This document shows, piece after piece, positions 10,962 to 22,130 of a stretch of 64,000 nt of DNA; the stretch's first letter is position 1; each line of letters begins with the position of its first letter. Under the pieces are notes generated by a model. It ran no database searches and was not told where the DNA came from. It saw nothing but the letters and a program-made list of their open reading frames with translations. Source of the DNA: Trema orientale. Lineage: Eukaryota; Streptophyta; Magnoliopsida; Rosales; Cannabaceae. The position numbers and the translations under genes were made by a program. Location of the stretch: contig JXTC01000012.1 in the NCBI GenBank assembly GCA_002914845.1, positions 44,909 through 108,908 of the forward strand. Direction: 5' to 3'.

Positions 10962-11820
10962 TGTTAGGTCCAAAAGTTTGGCATTCTAAATGGCTAAGTT
11001 TTGAGAACTCAAGTTGATAAAAAGGAAGATATTGTTACAACAAGTCGGTTGTTGTTGCAACAAGTCTGAAGTTGTTGCAACAAGTCTGAAACTCTACACA
11101 AAACGAAACTTGCGTTTTTCTTTATANNNNNNNNNNNNNNNNNNNNNNNNNNNNNNNNNNNNNNNNNNNNNNNNNNNNNNNNNNNNNNNNNNNNNNNNNN
11201 NNNNNNNNNNNNNNNNNNNNNNNNNNNNNNNNNNNNNNNNNNNNNNNNNNNNNNNNNNNNNNNNNNNNNNNNNNNNNNGCACTTCATTGAGAAAAATATA
11301 CTTAGAGAGAGTTTTTTATTTGTAAGGCATAGAGTATGTTCTATGGCCATTGTGTGACTTAGAGAGCTTTAGGTTTTCTAGGTACTTTGTTTGAGTGAAT
11401 CCTGTTCTTCAGGAGGAAGAACATCACGTCTTCGGGAGAAGGCAGATCCGGACCAGTGAAGGGAGTTCACGTGTGAAGGATCAACAAGACGAGGGGAGCT
11501 CGCTAAACAAGATTAGTGGAGTTGTTACAACACATTGCGGCAATTGAAAAGAGGGAGTCTTTTATTGTGTCAGTCAATTGGTGCTTGTAATTCTTATACT
11601 TTACTAATTTGTTTAATCTCTGGGCGTGGCCCCGTGGAGTAGGAGAGGTCCGAACCACGTTAAAAACGTCTTGTGTTCATTTCTACTTTTTATGTTCTGT
11701 TGCAACATATGCACTCGTTGTTGCAACATAGTTTATCCGCATGTTACAACATAGTTAATTAATTATTAATTTAATCAATTAATTAATTATTTGGTAATAT
11801 CTAACAAAGCAGATCTTTCA
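10962..11820 (+). mobile_element. Solo LTR, copy 1, interrupted by assembly gap
   Basis: Runs TGTTAGGTCC...GATCTTTCA with the exact flanking duplication AATAT (10957-10961 and 11821-11825). It is homologous over its length to 13296-14679, including 'accacgttaaaaacgtc' and repeated GTTGCAAC-type palindromes. The first part is lost in the N run, so its true length is unknown. No internal coding region is attached, hence a solo LTR; the sequence style (CCGAACCACGTTAAAA before the 3' end) suggests a Ty1-copia family. Confidence 0.82.
11127..11278. other. Assembly gap (152 N)
   Basis: Run of N inside solo LTR copy 1. Apparent open frames that cross it are artefacts. Confidence 1.
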
Positions 11821-11825
11821 AATAT

Positions 11826-12725
11826 CATGAAAGTTCTAAAGTTCTTATGTTAGTTTCCGAAAAATGAATGAAAAAAAGAAAAATGTTAGTATTCAATATC
11901 GATCTAACTATGATTGACTTGTAAATAACGTTTACGGTGAGCACAACAACATGGGTGAAATAGAAGAAAGCTATTTCTGTTCATCTGACCGATCTTGGTA
12001 CATCAAAATCCAACAGATTATAAGAGGAAACCTAAAATAGGACACTCAAAATTCACACACATAATTCTAACCAATTTTTACTAAAATTAGAGTAGTACTC
12101 TGTCAAAAAAAAAAAAAAAAAAAGGGCTCGAGAATTAGATCTCTAAAACTAACTTTCTAAAATAACTTGCTTGTCTCTGGAAATGCCGTTGTCGGCTGTG
12201 TCTATGCAATGAAGAAACCACACATATAATAGATAAATGGAGGTGGATAATGACAGTGCATGGACATAGATGATACTCTTCCAAGGTCCCACGTATAGGA
12301 AGGAAACTTCTTGGTAGTTTCCACATTTATGCTAGGTAAAAACCTTTGAGGTAATTAGGTTCAGTAGTATAGTTTTGGAAAATCCTATTAGATTAATAGA
12401 AGTTTTTTATTGTAGTTTTTTTTTTCAAAATATTTTTTTTCAGGAACTGCTATTTATTGACAAACGCCCTACAGATAACTTCCTAGTAGTTTGGGATTTT
12501 GAATAAAATAATTTTTTTAGAAATATTTTGAAAAATGACTCTTTTTAGTAATGTAACAGTTTTGTGTAACAGAATCAAACAATTCGTGATCATAGAATTA
12601 TGATTTTTTTAGAAATAATCAATGGTCACAGGTTATGTGACCTTTGTTATACAATGCTTTGATATTACTAGAAAAGTCATTTTTCAATCACTTCTCTAGC
12701 AGACGTTTCAATCCAATAAAGACAT
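11826..12725. repeat. Duplicated segment S, left copy
   Basis: Matches 41090-42130 in the same orientation: shared phrases include 'gatcttggtacatcaaaatc', 'acttgcttgtct', 'cggctgtgtctat', 'cacgtataggaaggaaac', 'tagtttccacatttatgcta'. No coding frame is conserved between the copies. This copy lacks the MITE found at 41472-41673 and so shows its empty site near 12228. What the segment is originally (gene flank or low-copy repeat) cannot be told from the sequence. Confidence 0.85.
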
Positions 12726-13290
12726 TATAATATATGTACAAAATTTAGGAATTCCAAAATAGATCATTTTATAGTGCTTTAAAATTCATTTCAGCATTTG
12801 AAATATTAATACATTGTATATTATGAAAATCATAATTAATTTTATACATATCGAAAAACCATGAAACTTTTTAGAAATAATTCTAACATATATATAAACA
12901 TGTATTTAAAATTTTGACCTAAACTAAAAATATTTACTCTTTGAAATCATAGAACCAAATATAAAAAATCAGTTTTATAGCTTTTCTTTGGTAATGACCA
13001 ACTTGTGTTAAAAGATTTTTATAAAATCATAGGAGTAGGGTATAAAGGTGAAACTTTCCAAAAATTAAGTAGACACATAGAAAGACTTCTCATAAAAATT
13101 TCTCATAAAAATTTCAGAGCCTAATAAGCTTTCTAACTCTAATATCGTAGGTTGAATTTGAACAAAGAACTTAAGTCGATCCATTCACCTGAGACAAAAG
13201 GCAGCGAGGCCAAACCCACTTTCAGTGGACATTTCACAACATACCGTGCAATCACAAAGCCTTAAAAGTGCAATAAATCTGCCCACTAAG
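12726..13290. other. AT-rich spacer, nothing recognised
   Basis: No open frame or repeat termini seen. The phrase 'tctcataaaaatt' is doubled at about 13089. It lies between segment S and solo LTR copy 2, so the junction between S and the inverted 3' flank of gene A must be here or just right of the LTR. Confidence 0.4.
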
Positions 13291-13295
13291 GTATA

Positions 13296-14679
13296 TGTTA
13301 GGTCCAAAGTGTTGGCCAATGTTGGCAAACAATTGGCAAAAATAATAAATTCAAGTTGTTGTTAGAAAACTAATAAGTTGTTGCTACAGGTCTGCTGATG
13401 TTGTAAAACACTTGTTACAACAGATTTATAGGATTGCTCGCAACGGATTTGTACAGGCGAAAATCCAATTTCGGAAAGTTTTTATTCTTGCATCATTTGG
13501 CCTAATTTTTCTTATTAAACGATTCTAGAAGGTTGATAGGGATTATTTCTGATGGAATTTCGTGACTAAGCTAGGCCTAATTGATTGAGATATTTTATCT
13601 CATTTTTCCTTGATTAAGTTTCCATTTTTAGATTGATTCTTGCTCTTTATTATTTCAAATCTTGGATAATGATTTTTACAGGTATATAAGCAGAATCAAG
13701 ATAATATTTCGTCCATTATGGTACAGAATATGTCCTCATTAAATTAATATAATTAATTTTATGAGCTGTCAGGATTTTCAGGCAAAATCTGTTGCAACAG
13801 ATTATGCTGTTTATGGAAAGTTTTCTTATTTGATTTTGATTGACTCTAATCAATTGTAAAATCAATCTTTGTCTTTAAGGAAAGATTTTACAGGTATAAA
13901 AGAGTGATTTCAAAACCAAAATCGTGGAGAACTTCTCTCAATGCATCTGGACACTTTTTAGGTATAATTCATGAAAGTTGTTGCAACAGATTTCAGACTA
14001 TCCAAATAAAGAATGACAACAGATTTTGTGGCAAATTATTCCTTTCTTATTTTCAGCCTTTTCACACTAAGAAAGCACAAAATTGGGGCTGAAAATTCAT
14101 CTATAAAAGCTCACCATGTCCAAGGGATTTGTATGCACTTTACTTGAGAGAAAATACTCTTTGAGAGAGTTTTTATGTAAGGCATAGAGTTTGTTCTATT
14201 GTCATTGTGAGACTTAGAGAGCTTTAGGGTTTTCTAGGTACTTTGTTTGAGTGCATCTTGTTCTTCGAGAGGAAGAGCAACACGTCTTCGGGAGGAGACA
14301 AGATCCAGACCAGTGAAGAGAGTTCATGTGTGAAGGATCAACAAGACGAGGGGACTCGCTAAACAAGATTGGTGGAGTTGTTACAATACATTGCGACAAT
14401 TGAAAAGAGGGAGTCTTTTATTGCGTTAGTCAATTGGTGTTTGTAATCTTGATACTTTACTAATTTATTTAATCTCTGGGAGTGACCTCGTAGAGTAGAA
14501 GAGATCCGAACCACGTTAAAAACGTCTTGTGTTCATCTCTTTATTTTTTTATATTCTGTTGTAACATATGTACTCGTTGTTGCAACATATTTTATCTGCA
14601 TGTTACAACATAATTAATTAATTATTAATTTAATCAATTAATTATTTATTTTGTAATATTTAACAGAGCAGATCTTTCA
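13296..14679 (+). mobile_element. Solo LTR, copy 2 (1.38 kb)
   Basis: Same family and orientation as 10962-11820: TGTTAGGTCC...GATCTTTCA. Flanking five bases are GTATA (13291-13295) and ATATA (14680-14684), a target duplication with one difference. GTTGCAAC-like palindromes occur near 13380, 13430, 13980 and 14575. Because each copy has its own target duplication and the DNA between them is segment S, these are two independent solo LTRs and not the two ends of one element. Confidence 0.78.
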
Positions 14680-14859
14680 ATATATATCAAGTTTGATAAC
14701 TCGAATTCAAATTTGCATACGACCAACTGAATTACGAAAACATATAAAAAATGACGCAATTATGGATTCATTTTATTTTTAAACAGTAAAAGAATTATTA
14801 AAACTTGATAATGCCTTTTATTTTTTTAAACTGGATGAAAATTTGAAAATTAGAAGGTT

Positions 14860-15990
14860 TTCATTCGTGAAAAGAATGACCTAAAAGATGTAGATTTGCA
14901 AAGGTTTGCAAATTGATTCGATGACGAAGAAGTTGACCGACTCCTTTGGGAATAGACAGGATTTTTCTAGGACTTCTTTTAATCGTCACCATGTGTCACC
15001 ATGTGTAAGATCGTTAACACAGATGGTTTTCTTTCTACTTTTTCTTTGAGCATGTTTACTTTTTCATTGTTTTTATTCCTCTTCATTCTCTTTCTCTTTT
15101 ATTCTCTTTCCACTCATTCCATTGCAGATCAGTAAACAAGGTCTTTGTTTCTTTTCGTTGAAAACATGGATGACTGATCTTCCCGGTAGGTATACTAAGT
15201 GAAATTGAGTTTAATTGCTCGTCACCTTGGCCCGAATTATTTAGTTATGATCAAAGACCGTATTATGACCTCTCGAAAATAAAAAGTGAAATTTAGGCGC
15301 AGTACTATATATTTTTCGCCTCAAGTATATGCTGCATTAATTATATGGAACCTAATCGGCTAAGTGGTCCATCATCGTTTGGGAATCATGCAAATTTGTG
15401 GAAAGGATTGTGGAAACTGAATGTTGCTTCAAAGATCAAGGTGTTTCTATTGAGGATTTTTCATAACATCTTGCGGTGGGCGTGTTTATTTTGATTGGAG
15501 CGATAGAAAAGAGATAATATCTGTGACAATTGATCTCCATACACTTTAATATGTGTTTGCTTATTTCTTTTTTGTTTCCTTTTCTTTAATCAATTTTATT
15601 TGTGGATATTACTTTTCAAATTAGTAAGTTGAGTAGTAACGGATAGTTGACGATATATAGTTCATTTATCTTGATAATACTTCGCGAGTATGTATGCTAC
15701 AAATATTAATTAGTTAGAAACAATATAATATATCATTAAACTCGGGAGAATAAAAAAACAAAAAGAAGCAATTTACGACAATATAATATATATTTTTACT
15801 CAGGAGAAATAAAAAAAAAAAAAAGAAAAAGAAGCAATTTACGTATTACGATCTCGAAGCCTTAAAAGTCAAGAGCAGCCTCATCGTCGCTAATTATTAA
15901 AATTGCTGAAGAAGACATTAAATTGTGAGGAAGTTTAAATATCGAACAATGACTTCTTACTGGTGTACAAATATGTATAAAAATTATTGA
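14860..15990. repeat. Right arm of large imperfect inverted repeat
   Basis: Inverted partner of 9880-10895. The arm contains the region just downstream of gene A's stop codon (16016), including its likely 3' untranslated region and polyadenylation zone. Two A-rich tracts (15750-15765 and 15812-15830) are embedded in it. Transcription of A reading past its normal end would enter this arm. Confidence 0.85.
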
Positions 15991-16015
15991 GCATATAACA
16001 TCTCCACCAATGTGT

Positions 16016-18462
16016 TTATATTCTTTCGCGCAGCATCTTAAGTCCAATGTACCTAAATATTAAAACCAAGACGAACGATTAGAATCAAATTAAATGAAAA
16101 ATACAAGGTCAAAATACAGATAAAGTAACTAAATACTCATGCTGAAAATTTTGCTGCAAAATATGATTATGCATATAATAAAAATAACTTACCGGCCTAA
16201 CATCATAAGAGTGGCCTGAGGGTTGGTCCCAGGAGAGGAACTAAAAGTGGAACCATCAACAACACGAAGAGAATTAGTCCCCATAACCCGAAAATTTTCG
16301 TCAACCACCTTCCCTAAAAGGCATCCTCCATGGTAGTGCCAAAAGGTCGTCAGCGAGCTTCGACAAAAGTCTTCCATCGACGAATCGTCCGATTGGTTTG
16401 TCGGCAAAGAAGGCCCCAAGAACAAGAACCCTCTTGAACCCCTGAGATCCTCGTACTTAAAACGATCCATTGACTTAGTCTCCAGCATCTCCCCAATCTT
16501 CCTCATGGCGCTAACGCACGTAGAAAGATCAGCCGGGTTGGCGAAGTAGTTGAACCGAACATGTGGAGCGGCTTTCGCCTCGGCCGGGGAAGCCAACCGA
16601 AGGGAACCGTGGGACAAGGGTCTGGCGACTTTCTCAGCAATAGTTGCCGCACTCAAATCAGATGAGGACTGAGGTGGAAGAAGGGTAAATGGTGATGGAC
16701 TTGGAGCAAAAGATAAGCTGTAAGAGAATGTCTCTATGAAATAATCACGTGTGATTCCTACAACTTGTACTAAAGAAGGGTCGAATGGGAATGGGATTAT
16801 GAGGTTAATGTTGTTACGTGGATTATCGGCCATGAATTTGCCCACGTTGGGTTGGGAATGGACTAGGGGGATATGGAGTGAAGAAAGGTAGGAATGTGGG
16901 CCAATTCCGCTAAGTAGCAAAAGTTGAGGGCTCCCGATTGCACCAGCGCTAAGAATAACTTCTCCTTTGGGGTGCACTAATGCCTTGTGAGATTTTCCTC
17001 TTGAATCGGTGTATATGACTCCAATGGCAGTCGGCTCTGTCAAAACACAAACAAGTTGCTTAGTTCACTAATTAGATGGAAAGAGTTGTTCTCTCAAAAT
17101 TAGCACTTAAAGAAAGAATGACATTTTCTTTTTCCGTTACTAGAATGTAAATTGCACTGTTAGTTGATTGATGCTACTAGCTAGAGGTGCAAGTTGGACT
17201 GAGACAAGCTAATCTAGCCCCATAATTCTTCAATGCTAAGCCAATTGCATTGGACCGATTTGGCCTTGGTCAGCGTTTTAAATTACTAAAGCCTGTCTTG
17301 CCTTCGACACACCTCTGATGGGCCTTGTCCTAGCTAGTGGCCATGCATGCAATATAAACGTAAACAAAGTAACCTTATTATAATAAGTTATTAGGTACTG
17401 TATATAAACGTTTTTTTTACCGTTAGACCTTCACTAGTTGATTGTCACTTTTACGACCATATCGTTTAAATTACAAATCTAAGAAGAAGTATACGAGACT
17501 TAGTCTTTTCATAAACTCTGCATCATAACACTACTATCCACATGGCATAAATATGTTCGGTTTTGAATAATAATAAAAAAAAATGGAAGTGTGAAACAAA
17601 CCTGATGTTTTGGTGGACAATATAAGTCTCTCCACAGTAGCATGAACAGCAACACGCAAGTTTTTAAGGTCTCCTTTGTTAAGTAGCTCAACAGATCCAT
17701 GTCTCCTCCCAACCTCATCGAATGTTGAACCCGAAACTTTACTCCCGAGTTCATGATTCAAAGTAAAACCATTGTCAGGACCAACGCCAGCATCCAACAA
17801 AGCTTCTTTCACAGCAGATTGCCAAACAGCCAAACTCGGACGTGACACTATAGTCTCTTCCACCCACTCATAAGCCTTCTCAACCTCATTCGAATCCCAT
17901 TCGATGCCGGACTCCGAAAGAAATTCGCCGTCCGCTCTCGAGAAGAAGCCGGCGTTTATCATGCTTGTCCCTCCCAAAACCCTACCCCTCACGTTATCAA
18001 CACCGTCTTCCGACGTGAACCTCTGCGCCGGGGTATCCCCGTTGTCTTCTTCCATGAGATTACGGAAAAACCCGCCAGCATTCAAGACATTAGGGTAGGA
18101 TTCAGGTGCACCGCCTCGTTCAAGGACAAGCACTGAATATTTCTCTGACAAAGTTGCAGCCAAAGGACAGCCTGCCGTGCCCCCTCCTATTACTATGTAG
18201 TCGTATTGTGCCTCTAATGGAAGATCACTAGCATTTTGCACAGATTTCATGTAACTAAAATCTGCAAAAACACATGAAAATTAACACAAGTATGAGATTT
18301 TGCTATATCAGATGAGAACTTTATTATGATATGTGCATATGTATGTACCATAGTTATAACGATCAATGTATACGTACCATGATCCAACGAAAGAACCTGG
18401 CCATGAAAATTAGTTAACAATATTAGCAGAAGCATAGATAATGATAAAGAAGCTGCCGCCAT
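16016..18462 (-). CDS. (R)-mandelonitrile lyase-like GMC flavoprotein (gene A)
   Basis: Four exons on the minus strand: 18378-18462, 17602-18261, 16193-17036, 16016-16052. All introns are GT-AG and phases fit (85, 660, 844, 37 nt), giving 541 residues, close to the family's usual 550-560. Residues 1-26 form a hydrophobic signal peptide, so it should enter the secretory pathway. FAD is bound through GGGTAG (54-59) and the following Glu; GMC signature 1 is RGRVLGGTSMINAG (from about 120), signature 2 is SAGAIGSPQLLLLSG (278-292). The catalytic His is in HYHGG (about 484). The second active-site position, His in almond-type hydroxynitrile lyases as I recall them, is Asn here (about 520, TNPQAT), as in HOTHEAD-like proteins. 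It may therefore be a dehydrogenase or oxidase rather than a true lyase. The last exon ends early (LRERI). N-glycosylation sequons at about 38 and 463. Confidence 0.92.
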
Positions 18463-18505
18463 TTTTTTTTTCCTCGGTATCTTTTTTTGTGTTTGCTTCC
18501 TTGAA

Positions 18506-18513
18506 TATTTATA
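18506..18513 (-). promoter_or_regulatory. TATA box of gene A
   Basis: TATAAATA on the minus strand, about 45 bases upstream of the ATG at 18462. It is followed by 'aaggaagcaaac', which is also present at the same place in gene B. The implied 5' untranslated region is short, around 15-25 bases. Confidence 0.55.
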
Positions 18514-18657
18514 GTTATAATTGTGATTTGAGTGCTTACGAATCTCATACCCATTGATGATCAGGTTTTTAATCTCATTTTTAATTCTCATTTTCAACGA
18601 TATTTTCTCCTTTCGTGGGTCCAGTCAACACCTAACATATATATATATATACACGAA
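18514..18657 (-). promoter_or_regulatory. Proximal promoter of gene A shared with gene B
   Basis: In minus orientation it matches 61510-61615 upstream of gene B: 'gagattcgtaagcac', 'cgaaagg.gaaaat.' and 'ttaggt.ttgact' are common to both. A (TA)n tract (18639-18650) sits next to the solo LTR boundary. Conservation reflects the recent duplication; individual cis-elements cannot be assigned. Confidence 0.6.
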
Positions 18658-18662
18658 GTATC

Positions 18663-20446
18663 TATTAGGGTTTATGCCCTAAAAGCATGTATATTTTGGA
18701 TATTTACTGAATTAATAAAATGACATGTTTCTATTTGAATTTGTACATAATTGGTATGTCTTTAAATATCAGAAAATTCCTAGTTTATTTATATGACTAT
18801 AAATTTAGTATATAAGTGTTATATACATGAGGATTAAATTTATGGATAATAAACTAAATATAGTCCATAATAATTAATTAAAGTTTGTGATCTTTAATTA
18901 AATATTATTAGTACAGTCTATTAACATTGAGAATTTAATAGTCTTATTCGGACTATTAATGTGTTGACATCACAATAGAGGTACTTTATATAATTTGATT
19001 ATATAGGACTAGACTAGACATGATTTGAATCTCACATAAATTCTGTTAACTGTTGAGAGTTCAAATAATATCACTAGATGATCATATGTAAATCAATCTT
19101 AATCCTGAGTAGTTATAGACTCATATCTATAACATTATGTTCTTTGACATACTTGTTAAAGGTTTGTTTCGTAAACAGATCGAAATACTTGTATCTTCGG
19201 AGCATGATGAGATGAGTAGCTGGGAATGTAGCTTACAGATATGGAATCCATTCCTTCCATTAGGAAGTTAGAAAGATGATTCTCTTGTGTATTGATTCAG
19301 GACTTGAATAATTTGAGTACTCAATTTATAATAGATTTATAAATTAATTGTTCATTAGAGAATCAATGGTATACAAGGATAAAGATGTAATTAGAGAGGT
19401 AAACGAAATATAACCTAGCTCTAATTATGAATTGTCTATAGAGGATTGAACTACATATAATGATTAAATCGATGGACTGCTCACTGTTTTCTGAGTAAAT
19501 TAATTATGTAATTTCAAGAGTGCAATTCCAGATTCTTAGTGGAGTAATGCTGGAATTAATAAATTAGACAAATTAATTAAAGAGTTTAATTAATGTGGAG
19601 CTTAAATTACAGATCCATAGGTCCCCAATTCCACCTCTTACAAACACTGTACTAGATATTACATTATTTCTATTACTGTATACATTGTCTAGATAAATAG
19701 TTTATCTATATGTAATTAATAATTGTTAATAATTAATTATTTAATTAATTTCGAATTAATTAATTTAAATTTATTGAGGGATAAGTTTCTCAATTTGTTT
19801 AAATTTTAAATTTAAAAATATCTAATTATCAGATAATTAGATAAATAGAAATTGGGAAACTGACTGAATTTTCTTATTTAGATATATATATATATATATA
19901 AAACAATGTTTTGTTAAAAAGAAGCTTACGGCTTCAAAATAAAAGTTAAGATTTTTTTGTTTTCGTAAACATTTATATATATATATATATTAATTAATTT
20001 ATTAAATAGTTTAATATATAGATATATATATATATATATACACACATAAAGGAAACCCTAGTAGAAATAATATACACTACATATTAATTGCTACAGAGCC
20101 TCCATAAATTAGAGAGAAAAAGAAGAAAGTCTTCTATTCTCTGTAGAACAAAACTCTTGCAATTGAGAAAATTGCAAGCGCCTAAAGTGTGAGTTTTAAG
20201 AAATTATACGCAATGCCCACATGTTCATCCAGTTATACTTGAGGCTTGGATTGGAAGATCGTGGTTTAGAAGACAAAAAAGTTAGTATCCGCTGATAAGC
20301 TACAAAAGGTATTAGATCTATTTTCTTTGTATATTCCTATTTGATATGAATTAATACTATACACTCATATAGTCAATTATTTTGAGAAAATTTTTGAATA
20401 TTCTTAGGCCAATCTTTCGCTGCGAAAATCGTTTTTGATTCCAACT
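18663..20446 (+). mobile_element. Solo LTR (1.78 kb) in the promoter of gene A
   Basis: Flanked by the exact duplication GTATC (18658-18662 and 20447-20451). Starts TATTAGGGTTTATGCCC (the expected TG is TA) and ends GATTCCAACT (expected CA). The internal style, with a long leader and the doublet 'gctgcgaaaatcg' near the end, is that of a Ty1-copia LTR. Its start lies 201 bp upstream of A's ATG. The unoccupied target is visible near 61490, upstream of gene B. It contains several (TA)n tracts (about 19883, 19974, 20024). Confidence 0.8.
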
Positions 20447-20451
20447 GTATC

Positions 20452-20588
20452 TCCTTCCCTCTTTTGTGATCAATTTTGCCTGCGCTAATGGCAACATGAA
20501 AGGTAAGACTTTTATTATTTATTCATTATTTATTTTTGTGGTCTTCCTTATCTCTTTATACGTTCCGTGTGGGAGAATTGTATTTTAT
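20452..20588 (-). promoter_or_regulatory. Distal promoter of gene A, displaced by the solo LTR
   Basis: Reverse complement 'gcgcaggcaaaattgatcac' (about 20487-20468) matches 'gcgcaagcaaaattgatcac' at about 61464 upstream of gene B. In B this lies about 230 bp before the ATG; in A the LTR has pushed it to about 2.0 kb. Confidence 0.65.
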
Positions 20589-20596
20589 TCCGTTAG

Positions 20597-21701
20597 ACGG
20601 AAGGAGATCACCTGTCCCCATACGGTGTTCCCTTCTCTGTCCCATCTTCCTAATAAAGCCACGTGTCCATAAACCTGTCTTGTTTGGAGAATTGAAAAGA
20701 AAAGAAACAAAGAGAGACACGTACCTTTATCTTTTTTTTTTTTTTTTTTCCTTTTTTTCTTTTGAGAGAATATATCTTCAAAGAAAAAAGAAAAGAAAAA
20801 AGAAAAAATAAAAAAGAAAAAGGAAAAAATGAAACAATCAATCCGTAATCTAGTGGAAAAAGATCAAAAGAAGACTCTCTTAAACAGCGGGTATTTGGTG
20901 GACGGTCCAGTTCAGTTATTGGACAATAGTTTGGTTTAGATCTTATTGTCAACAAGGGATCTTTACAAGTCCTTTCAATTCAGGGAATTTCAATTTTTCA
21001 AAAAGATAACAATTTCTGTGAGGTAAAATAATAGAATATCCAAAACTTAAGCAATAGTTGCAGGGGATATTTACTCCTAATTCTGGGTTTTTAAGCAATG
21101 GTTGGGAATATTTATTTCATTCTTTTTTCTATTAAAGGGAACAATTTGATTTAGATTTTTTTTTTTTTTTTTGAGGACATTGAATCAGTTATTCAATTTG
21201 TTTGAGAATAATCTCATTGACCAGAGGTTAAGCTTTTCAGATCCACTTTCTTTATTCCATTCCATTTAGTTTTGCTTATGAAAGAAGAAAAAAATGTCAA
21301 CCAGATCGGAAAGACTAGGGTTTATTGATTGGTAAACTGACTAGAGATGGGAGACGCCTTTGTACTGTTCAGTTCGACTTGAATTTACTAAGAGTCAATT
21401 TATATTTCTTGGGAAGAGTTGGTGGTTTCGGGACCGTAGCTCGTCAATGCGGTGGCGCGTGCGGCAAGACGGAGCTCCAGCGCTGGTCATTTGAAGCTCG
21501 ACTGTATAAGAGTGAGAGAGTTTGCCTTTTGTTTCTCTCTCCTTCAGTTGTAGTATGATAAATGAATAATTAATCAATTGGCTGTTGGTATAAATGTACT
21601 CTCCGAACAAGCTCTAGCACTATTTTCTTTTGGGGTACACGTGGCCTTTCTTTATGAACGGGACAGAGTAGGGGACATAGAACGGGGACAGGTGATCTCC
21701 A
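20597..21701. mobile_element. Long-TIR DNA transposon (1.1 kb), non-autonomous
   Basis: Target duplication TCCGTTAG on both sides (20589-20596, 21702-21709). Terminal inverted repeats of about 70 bases: 'ggagatcacctgtcccc' on the left and its complement on the right, extending to a shared 'ccacgtgt'. Eight-base duplications fit hAT, long TIRs fit Mutator-like elements; I cannot choose. The interior has poly-T/poly-A tracts (20731-20820) and a markedly GC-richer patch (21410-21500). No transposase. Confidence 0.75.
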
Positions 21702-21709
21702 TCCGTTAG

Positions 21710-22130
21710 GGGAAGACATGACATGTATTTTATATTTTTACGCTCCTTCTAACTTTTTAGTTTGATAATTGAGTGAGCTTCGAGCTATATTTTCGTTGAC
21801 GAAAGTGCATCACTTGAGCGGTTCAGCCCAACCAAATAGTATGGAATTGACACATGAAACAACTGGCTGCCAAGCTCAATTGCTCTCTAGCTTACCACAG
21901 TGGTGGGCCCCCAATAAGTTATTTACACGTAACAGCACTTGGATCAAGTTAAGACGGCATCGCATCGTTATTTGTTGCGTGTTAAATTGATAATGTCAAA
22001 TTTCAATTTCCGTTATAATGGAGATCCCCAATTCATGTTTTTAATCATACAATATTTCTTTAATGGTTGGCATTTTACAAGACTTTTTATCTCTATTTGA
22101 CCATCCGAGAGTGGTCGAGGACAAAACATC
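21710..22130. other. Upstream flank of A, partly homologous to B side
   Basis: No gene seen. Reverse complement of 22095-22140 ('ctaaaattcgatgttttgtc') aligns loosely with 'gagaattcgctgttttgtc' at about 43340, beyond a roughly 235-bp insertion on the B side. Confidence 0.4.

Noticed and set aside
11009-11350. Open frames on both strands across 11.0-11.35 kb
   Set aside because: They exist only because the 152-base N run has no stops; the flanks are LTR sequence.
10962-14679. One complete LTR retrotransposon with 1.5-kb internal region
   Set aside because: Flanking duplications pair each LTR with itself, no primer-binding site follows the left copy, and the interior is segment S also found at 41.1 kb.
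15862-16047. 61-residue frame ending at 15862 on the minus strand
   Set aside because: It overlaps exon 4 of gene A in another frame and runs into the 3' untranslated region; splice phase shows the true end is the stop at 16016.
17509-17754. Second minus-strand frame at the end of exon 2 of gene A
   Set aside because: A +1 shadow running into intron 2; no family similarity.
17904-18098. Plus-strand frame over exon 2 of gene A
   Set aside because: Antisense of a GC-richer conserved exon; the same shadow appears in B at 61947-62186, showing it follows the sense coding sequence.
20536-20955. Overlapping frames rich in Phe or Lys
   Set aside because: Translations of poly-T/poly-A tracts inside the long-TIR element.
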